Of a DNA stretch of 64,000 nucleotides, positions 57,202 to 64,000 are shown piece after piece. The stretch covers positions 3,625,821 to 3,689,820 of the forward strand of contig JAJEKV010000057.1 of assembly GCA_021234155.1 (NCBI GenBank), given 5' to 3'. Numbering within the stretch: position 1 is the stretch's first letter; each line of letters opens with the position of its first letter. This DNA is from Isoetes taiwanensis (taxonomy: Eukaryota > Streptophyta > Lycopodiopsida > Isoetales > Isoetaceae). The translations under genes were made by a program, and so were the position numbers. A model generated the notes under the pieces. The model saw only the letters and a list, made by a program, of their open reading frames with translations. It was not told the DNA's origin and ran no database searches.

Positions 57202-59023
57202 CTGCCAAGCATCATTAGGGTAGCCTGGGGATTGGCACCAGGGTCCTCGTCCAGGGTTGATATATCCACAACCCTTAATGAGTCCACACCAATCACACGG
57301 TTATCAGAGGGAGTGACCACTCTGCCAGTAACACAGCCACCTTGAGTGTGCCATATGGTCACTACAGACTTCCTGCAAATCTCGCCCAAAACTTGGTCTT
57401 CCACACTACTATCAGGTACCATAAACCTCTGCAAAAAAAGCTGCATGCTGTGTGGGACGTTTATAACACTGCCATACTTGAATTCCTTCCAAGATTTAGA
57501 CTGAAACACCTTGCCTATCACCTTGATCCCCTCCACACAAGCGTTCAAATCTCTTGAATCAGAGTAGTAGTTATATCTCACCCTTGGATTATCCCTTTGA
57601 TCCCTCGTTGCAAGATGTAGCTCTCCCCTGCTTGCTTGCAGGCCCTGCTATTTTTGAGGATATAGCTACGAGCTTTGATAGAAGATACTTTACATTTTGG
57701 GGTAGATTTTCCAGCACTGTCATGGATATGAGTGTTGGATCTTTCATCAAGTAGAAAAAAGCTTCTAGCATACCTGTTGTGTTTGATCCCCCACTCAGTT
57801 CTTCTATATAGCTGCCGAATCTGGTTGTGGCTACTACATTTAGAAGCGAATAAGGAACCTCCATGGTTCCTAGACTTAAAAAAACGTTCTGTGGATTGTC
57901 TCCCATGTCTTTGCCTACTTCTGGCAAATCTAGGACCACAGGAATGCCCATTGATTCCAGATCTGCAGCAGGACCAACTCCACTTAGCAGAAGCAATTGG
58001 GGACTTCCCAGAGCTCCTCTAGAGAGGATTACATCTCCCCTGTTGGACTTAAGCAGTGCAGTGTGCATGTGACCATTGCCGTCCATAAACTCCACTCCGT
58101 ATGCCCGCGGTTTTGCGTAAATTGCTGAAAGAAATTTCACAAGTTAATCAAAAATTATAGAAGTGAATGAAGAACATTCTAAACTAGGTTTATTATTTGG
58201 GCTATGTCACTGAAGAAAATTCGACTAACTTATAAAGGTCCTAGCTCATACTGCAGACCTTGCACATAACTTTTAACTCTCCAGACCTTTGAATCGTTTA
58301 ATATAAAAGACAAGCTTAGAAGGATTCAACAATGCAAACGATTGAACACTGCGAGGATTTGCACACTTTATATACCTTGATTAAATTCGAACAGGATTCT
58401 GTTGGTGGTGGCATGAATCAGCACCTCTATATTTCCAGGTACAGCATACTCCAACAAATCAGCAGCAGTATGCCTTTTGCCTCTCTGGTCAAAAATAGTA
58501 CCTCCAATTTTGGTTCCTCGAACATCATCATAAGTGAAGCCATTATCAGGGCCTTCACCAACCTCAAGAAGGGCCTTTTTCAAGGCAAACTGCCACAACG
58601 GCAATATGGGCTCAAAAACTATTTTGTTTTCTACCCACTGGTATGACTGGTTTACCAGATATTCATCCCAGCCCTGCTTAGCCCAGAATTGAGGACTGGA
58701 TCTAGTGTAGAAACCACCATTTATTGCAGTCCCTCCACCTAGAACCCTTGCTCTATGATTTCCTACTCCATCTTCTGATCTAAAAGCTTGAGCTGGAGAT
58801 GTATATTTGTCAAAGTGAATCAGGTTTTCATGAAACCCTGAAAGATGTTCTATGCTTGGTACCCCATATGGCACACCTCCTCTTTCAAGAAGAAGCACTG
58901 AAAATTTTTCAGACAAAGTTGCTGCAAGAGGACATCCTGTAGCTCCACCTCCCACAACAATGTAGTCATACTGCTTATTTTCAATGGCTTGAGATGCCTC
59001 TTTTACAAAGGAATACTTGAGAT
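57202..59023 (-). pseudogene. HOTHEAD-type GMC oxidoreductase (FAD), two visible exons, frameshifted and truncated
   Basis: The family are secreted FAD enzymes (HOTHEAD / mandelonitrile-lyase-like) that oxidise alcohols, in plants linked to cuticle fatty-acid oxidation. Exon A (58376-59023) has acceptor TCTTGCAG before LKYSFVKEASQ, then the dinucleotide fold YDYIVVGGGATGCPLAATLS, the GMC signature around RVLGGGTAINGGFYTRS, and KRHTAADLLEYA. A 251-bp phase-1 intron follows. Exon B (57202-58124) has AIYAKPRAYGVEF, SRGALGSPQLLLLSGVGP and DLPEVGKDMGDNPQN, then VTIWHTQGGCVTGRVV and GANPQATLMMLGR at a GT donor. The catalytic His of IWH is kept; the second His of the usual WHYHGG is Gln. A 4-bp tandem duplication (57630-57637) shifts the frame before GELHLATRDQRDN. 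The signal-peptide exon and the last exon are not found; the L1 LINE lies 120 bp beyond the last donor. Confidence 0.9.
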
Positions 59024-59940
59024 CTGCAAGACAGAAAATCACTTAACACTTGGTCATGTTTGTGTCCAGTTCTGCTGTCGTAAACGTCCACAACATGGAA
59101 TTTTCTTGTTTTTTAGGCTTTTGTTTAAAACAGTAAACAACCTGCTCGGGAGCTCAGGCGGCGCCGCCAGAGCTCCGCCAAGAAACCTCCAGAAGGTTTT
59201 TTTTTTATTTCAGTTGGATCACTCTGGCTTTCCAGAAGATTTTCTGATTTCAGAAGGTTACGCCTTGCAAAGCTCTGGCTATAGAGGTCGGACTGTGTTT
59301 AAACCTCGGTTTATTGTGTTTTCCAGATGCCATGCCTCTGCCATACTAGTTTGTTCCACGGCAAACAGAGCTTCCTATGCCATAGCTCCGCCACAGTAAT
59401 TCCGCCATACTGATGCATGAAAAGAACTGTCCATAGCTTGCAAGAATAGTGAATGGAACCAGAAAAAAGACCTACAACCTTCAAATCGCTACAAGTTCTG
59501 CCTAAGAACTCCTCTTCTTCTAAGATAACAAAAGATCTTGAATGGATCAAGGAACATTTGAATCAGCCATCTGTAAACTCGAACCAAAGCACTGCCGGAC
59601 TACTAAATGCACAAAATTATAACCTAAAAGCATAATGCAAGACCTCAACGTCCAATACAAGAAGAAAACTTCGCCATAGCCACTCAGCAGACGAATCTTG
59701 CACCAAAAATGGATGAAAAAACAGGTTATGCTCTGGCGCCACCAAATCTGTCACAAAATGGACAAAAGAAACATCATTTGGTGCAACTGCAAGCAAAAAG
59801 CTCACCGCACCGTCTCCATCGCTTGTCGGAAGAGAAGAAAAGAGGATCGGAAGAGAAGAAAGGAAGACCAAATATTTTTTTTTTTTTTTAGCAAAAAATT
59901 CTACGTTGTGGACATTTACGTGGCGTAACCGCACTGGCTC
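59024..59940. other. Upstream flank of the GMC gene, no gene recognised
   Basis: Should hold the intron and first exon of the GMC gene, but no signal-peptide exon could be identified. Imperfect repeats of GCCATAGCTCCGCCA-like words occur at 59155-59200 and 59330-59415. A plus frame (59453-59635) is unrecognised. Confidence 0.4.
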
Positions 59941-60026
59941 GGGGGTTTCCTGAAATAAACCCCCTGGCGGCGCTTCATGTTACCGCCCGCCATGGCGGCC
60001 GCCCGGGGTTTATTTCGAAAACCCCC
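59941..60026. repeat. GC-rich hairpin, ~22-bp arms
   Basis: GGGGGTTTCCTGAAATAAAC at the left pairs with the segment 60005-60026 on the right (one indel). The loop region itself is palindromic (CCGCCCGCCATGGCGGCCGCC). Confidence 0.7.
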
Positions 60027-60045
60027 TCCCGGTCGCGGTTTCCTC

Positions 60046-60775
60046 CATCATAAACGTTGGACGGCGACATCTTGCCCTTTTCCAGCTCAAATTAAAACCT
60101 ATAAAAGGTCTGCGCTTGGTCAGTGGTCATCTGAAAGATTTAGCGGGCTAAAATGTTGCCATCGCTAACCTTTTTATGTAAAGAAATAGCCGGAGCTTGT
60201 TGTTTCGCAATGAAACCCGGCGCTCGTTCTTTGGCCGCTAAGTCGCTCCCCCCGGCCGCTTGTAATAAGAAAAGGTCGCTGGCGAGCTGTTTTTTATGAA
60301 AACAATACTGGTGAGCATGGCGGGCGAAGCCAATTGCTTCACCGCCAAAACAAAGAGTCTCGACCTTTTTTACGAAATTTTCGGGACCTTGAAATTTCGG
60401 CCCAGATCAACACGTTTTTATACACCGAAATCTTCTGTCGATTTTTGCTGAGCAACAGTGAGCAGCGGCGCTGCCGGAAACGCCAAATTTCAAGCTCCCT
60501 AAAAATTTCGTTGAAGAATTTTCATGACAAAAAAATTTACCAGCTGTTTCACCGCGAAACAGTGAGCTCCGACCTTTTTTTTACATAAAAGACAAGAACG
60601 GCGACATTTTAGCCCGCCCAACTGGTTTTTCCGGCGACATTTTAGCACCCCGACTGGTTTTTCCGGCAGTAAAGACACCTGATTTTCAAGTGATCCGGAA
60701 CAGAACTATTACAGGTTTAAATCTGGGCTGAAAAAGGGCGAAATGTCGCCGTCTTGTCTTTTATGAACGCGAAAA
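60046..60775. mobile_element. Palindromic MITE-like element, ~730 bp
   Basis: The left arm (60046-60115: ...ACGGCGACATCTTGCCC, TTTTCCAGC..., AAACCTATAA) pairs imperfectly with the right arm (60705-60775: ...AGGTTTAAATCTGGGCTG, AAAAAGGGCGAAATGTCGCC). A second, inner inverted pair (around 60176-60215 and 60550-60597, with GAGCTTGTTGTTTCGC / GCGAAACAGTGAGCTC words) lies inside. The motif GGCGACATTTTAGC repeats near 60600 and 60633. No coding content. Target duplications are not clear. Confidence 0.6.
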
Positions 60776-61426
60776 TAACTCGCGAGCTCCTCACCAAATG
60801 TAAAGTGTAATACCATTTAACGTCCTCTTTATTTCCTATTAAGTACTTCACATGCAACTTCTTCAATGTTCATCAACATGTCATTCAACCATATTAGCCC
60901 AATCGCAGGTGTAAGTGTAGAGTGTACTTCTTTTTGCAGTTTTAGGGTCCTCAACATTAGAATGCTAAACATGTTTTCTTGTTAAGTCTGGGCCATATTT
61001 AGTTTGTTCGAAGTTGTGTCCAAGGGAGCAACTTGATGAACTGCAAACCATGAAGAAATACAAAAAAAAATTAGAAGACTTGTTACATAGAGTTTCTTCT
61101 GAAGTATGGTTAATGTTCCTTGGCGTGAGTCTTCTCAATTGTTTTATATATACAATAAAATATTGTATTAGCTTAATTGGAGGCAAAGTCATGCAACAAT
61201 AGATAGAGCCCTTGTTATCATATGCCAAACTTGAGGTTGAATCATAAGGGAGTTGCCTGTGAATGGTGTCATTGGGTGTTATAATTATATTCAAAAAGGA
61301 AGTAGAGTTGGCATGACTGTTAATGATCTTAAAGACTTTCATTTTATGGTCAAATTTCATAAAATGAGAAAAGAGAACATTCATTTTTTTCAAACACTAC
61401 CTCCTCGATCATCATAGTGGTGGAGG
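60776..61426. other. AT-rich spacer, no gene recognised
   Basis: No domain, repeat or long frame that looks coding on either strand; short frames at 60965-61393 (minus) are low in coding character. Confidence 0.35.
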
Positions 61427-61463
61427 AATACTTGAGATCTGCAAGACGGAAAATCACTTTTAA
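61427..61463 (-). pseudogene. Duplicated splice-junction fragment of the GMC gene
   Basis: GGAATACTTGAGATCTGCAA and the following bases match 59011-59045 with two changes. That segment is the acceptor and first 12 bases of GMC exon A. It is a 35-bp echo about 2.4 kb upstream of the gene, followed by unrelated sequence. Confidence 0.7.
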
Positions 61464-62190
61464 GAGCTCTGCAAACTATCTAAAACGCTGAATGAAATAA
61501 CCAAAATTTCTGCTTCTCTTGGTGGTTCTCTAGAAGTTAGTTAAATGCTAAGGAAAGTTAGTTAATGTTAGCATAGTAGCAAGGTGCCTAACGAGTTAGA
61601 CAATTTGCCAGGAGAAAAACTTCAGTTTTGAGGTATACATGTTCTTCATCAACCAATGCCCCCTAATCTAAAAGTGAAGTAAAAAATATTATATGATCTT
61701 TAGCCAAGTGACAGTGGCCTAATGGTGCAAGTATAGCACTATTATAAAGGAAGTAGGAGTAATATTGTTCTCTGTTGCATTTAAAATCTAGTTAACGGAA
61801 TCTTGATGAAGACCCTTGTATCCATCCTAATATATCAGAAAGAAAGGTTCTTTCTTGTTCCTTGTTACGATGGTTTTTTCTGCTGAATTCAACCCAAGAG
61901 AGTAAACCAGAAAGGGATGCCATGTCAGCTTCTGGCATAAGGTTTGTCCACGGGTTACTAATGATGCAGCGCATCATAATTTTTAGAAACAGTCTTAAGT
62001 GCTACTTACATGCATAGCTATCGCAGTAAACAAAAGGCTATTATGCCCACTTGAACATAATCTGTTAGAGTGCAGCAGCATATGCAATTCCTTGCAGCTG
62101 CCAAAAGCAGTTTAAAGTTCAATAATAGATGCACAAAAATGTCTATGTTGTCTATGTTGCTATTGTAGTCTTTGTGTGTGCGCAGGTTAT
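61464..62190. other. Spacer, nothing recognised
   Basis: AT-rich sequence without recognised coding or repeat content. Confidence 0.35.
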
Positions 62191-62193
62191 TTT

Positions 62194-63011
62194 GGCTTGT
62201 AAAGGTAGGTGATGTTTGCAGGAGGATAAAATATGATTGTGATAGTTTGAAGGGGACCCAAAACATCCATTCTATCAGACCAATTTGTCGAGATAGGCCT
62301 ACTATGGTGGCTCACAGAGCTTTGACTTGCTTTTGTACAAACTGTTGGAAGGGGTTATGGAATAGGTGTAAGCATTCGAAGAGACTTTATCGGTATACAT
62401 CCTGAGATCATGCAAAAAGAGGCAACTGTGACTCATGTCCAATACGAAGGGGACAACCAGTGGAAAGCAGAACTAGTAGAAGTTTGTGACAATTTTATCA
62501 TAAATGCGGAAGAAAATAATGAAGAAAATGTTGAATTCTGGATTGTGAAGTGTACAGAACCCAAACACGTGGTGGAAAATGCATTCGAAGATTACTGGGG
62601 TTCAAAATTTAGCAGGCAAGAGGTAATTCTAACAGATAAATATTACAACTTCCTGGGCGAAGATAGTACGAGCTGTTAAGTAATATGCCTGATGTTAATT
62701 GTTATTCACACCTCGTCATAAGCGCAAAGGTAGATTTGATTGCTGATGCAAATGAAGACAATGTATACCATTTACCTTTGGAAGCACACGAGCATATCAT
62801 TGACTCTTTACCACCGCCTGATTCTGAAACACTGGCAAGTGCCCATTGCGTAGCCAAGAAGAAGACACGAAGGAAGCAAGACATCCTAAGGGCAGTTAGG
62901 AAGAAGGTAGTGGCCAGAAATAAAAAGGCTTGCAAGCAGAATAAACCAAGGAAGGTTTGCAAGCAGAAGGTTTGCAAGCAGAATAAACCAAGGAAAAAGA
63001 CAAAGGTTTAA
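62194..63011 (+). pseudogene. C-terminal part of the same 'DFAENY' type family, second locus
   Basis: The plus strand reads SIRPICRDRPTMV then LTCFCTNCWKGLWNRCKHSK (four Cys, metal-site-like). After a frame change near 62395 it is open from 62410: VEFWIVKCTEPKHVVENAFE, WGSKFSRQEVILTDKYYNF. After another shift near 62675 it reads LSNMPDVNCYSHLVISAKVD and ends in a Lys/Arg-rich tail of about 50 residues with an internal repeat (KACKQNKPRKVCKQ), a likely nuclear-localisation or nucleic-acid-binding stretch. I link it to the family at 26.0-41.9 kb from memory of its C-terminal pattern 'L-x-C-F-C-x2-C ... F-W-x-x-K-C ... Y-S-H-L-V'. A poly-A signal AATAAA lies at about 63054. Two frameshifts indicate a relic. 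Confidence 0.45.
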
Positions 63012-63892
63012 GGTTGTATCAGAAGGAAGATCTTTGTATCCAATATCATTGAATAATAAAGAACATTTTTGAATTTTCTTTCTCATTTGGATTTGAAGAA
63101 AAAATTAACAGATTTCTGAAAAACTTTGAAATGGAGGGATTGGATAATTTCTGTGAATGTTTCATATACAGCATGATGGTCATGCTTATACTGTGGCCCA
63201 TAGATCACTGTCATGCCTGTTTTCTTATTGTAGATATACCAAACTTGGCAGGTTGTTGTGATGGAAGGTAGGTAAGAACACATTTAATCTCCAAGTAATG
63301 AGATTCTGAGAATGGTTGGTAGAGGATTGTTTAATTTCATGTTTCAACATTTTAAAAGTTGACGAATGCATTTTGCAGCAGCTCAACCTGTAACCATTTG
63401 CAGATGTGCTGCTCGGTGTTCCCAAGACTTTGGTAGATATTGTAGGTGCAGACACAAGAGATGCGTTAATCACCTTGTCACATGTTGCAAAGGGCTGCAT
63501 TCTTCCTCCAATATGAGCCAAAAGATAACGCGAATCCCTCTCCATCCGTGCATCCAAGACAACTTACTCTTTCTTTTTCCTCCATAGTAGCCTTCTGATC
63601 TATCTCGGCTTTGAAGTGATCTATCTGTCTGGAGTGGAGGAAACATCGAGAAAGCCGTGACAATGGCAATTTGGAGCAGAGTAAATGCATTTGGCTGTTC
63701 TTGAATATGACAGATAAACCATGGTTTATTAATGTGTTTATAAAACACAGTTTGTTTATTTATTTATTAAACTAAGTTTGGACGGGCTTGATAAATTGTT
63801 TCAGACAAGTTTATGCCCATCATATATTTCTACATACCTTCTTAATGTCTGTCCTGGATCCACTGACCATGAACCACTGGGCCAGCTATTTT
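63012..63892. other. 3' flank and unidentified sequence
   Basis: Begins with the AATAAA at about 63054. No recognised domain; short frames on both strands around 63225-63590 overlap each other and are not convincing. Confidence 0.35.
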
Positions 63893-64000
63893 GGCTCTGA
63901 TACCATGTTCGAAGCTGCGGACAGATGTGCAGGATGGATATCTTCTAATCCAGGAGCTACCAAGTCACTTGGTTGATAATGCTCAAGATGTGGAAGATGG
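63893..64000 (-). repeat. Edge of an LTR element: LTR end and primer-binding site
   Basis: On the minus strand, CTTCGAACA is followed directly by TGGTATCAGAGCC (63893-63905). TGGTATCAGAGC is complementary to the 3' end of plant initiator tRNA-Met and is the standard primer-binding site of many plant LTR retrotransposons, and the preceding CA is the expected LTR 3' end. The LTR would run past 64000. No gag is recognised downstream on the minus strand, so the element may be truncated. Confidence 0.5.

Overview
The window looks like nuclear DNA of a land plant. The evidence is a plant UDP-glycosyltransferase with a PSPG box and a short intron, a HOTHEAD-type GMC oxidoreductase, a CYTH/triphosphate-tunnel relic, a fragment of a KEA-type K+ antiporter, GT-AG introns, and a dense load of Ty3 LTR retrotransposons and LINEs. 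The AT-rich, repeat-swollen layout, together with gene families I associate with non-flowering lineages (a DUF3504/Crypton-like recombinase gene and a 'DFAENY' family), suggests a fern, lycophyte or gymnosperm. That placement is inference. Only one intact gene is visible: the UGT at 13957-15446, minus strand. I recognised no RNA genes, CRISPR arrays or organellar genes.

Layout. 1-9.4 kb is a decayed, unusually long Ty3 element of Tat/Ogre type: protease, RT, RNase H and integrase, then about 4 kb of extra coding-like sequence before a 3' LTR. 9.9-10.6 kb is a minus-strand LINE relic. 12.85-13.29 kb is a TTM/CYTH pseudogene. 13.96-15.45 kb is the UGT. 15.60-17.43 kb is a non-autonomous hAT-like element with an exact 8-bp target duplication. 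17.63-20.11 kb holds a near-perfect hairpin, a TATA box and a broken multi-exon DUF3504/Crypton-like gene. 20.26-22.28 kb is a second Ty3 fragment.

26.0-41.9 kb is one minus-strand gene of an uncharacterised family. One exon is split by a 4-kb LINE, and a 10.5-kb intron holds a mobile unit (copy A), a 19-bp minisatellite, a 1.4-kb foldback and tandem duplications. 42.2-47.6 kb is a third Ty3 fragment (minus strand, same family as the second), interrupted by mobile unit copy B, which carries KEA antiporter exons. 50.7-57.1 kb is a near full-length L1-type LINE with an 18-bp target duplication, itself hit by a 319-bp MITE. It sits in what looks like the last intron of a broken GMC oxidoreductase gene (57.2-59.0 kb). 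The last 5 kb holds palindromic elements, a duplicated splice junction, a second relic of the DFAENY family and the edge of another LTR element.

The genes do not form a pathway. What links them is transposition history: nested insertions whose order can be read (Ty3 then copy B; GMC gene then L1 then MITE; DFAENY gene then LINE), gene-fragment capture, and small tandem duplications that break reading frames.
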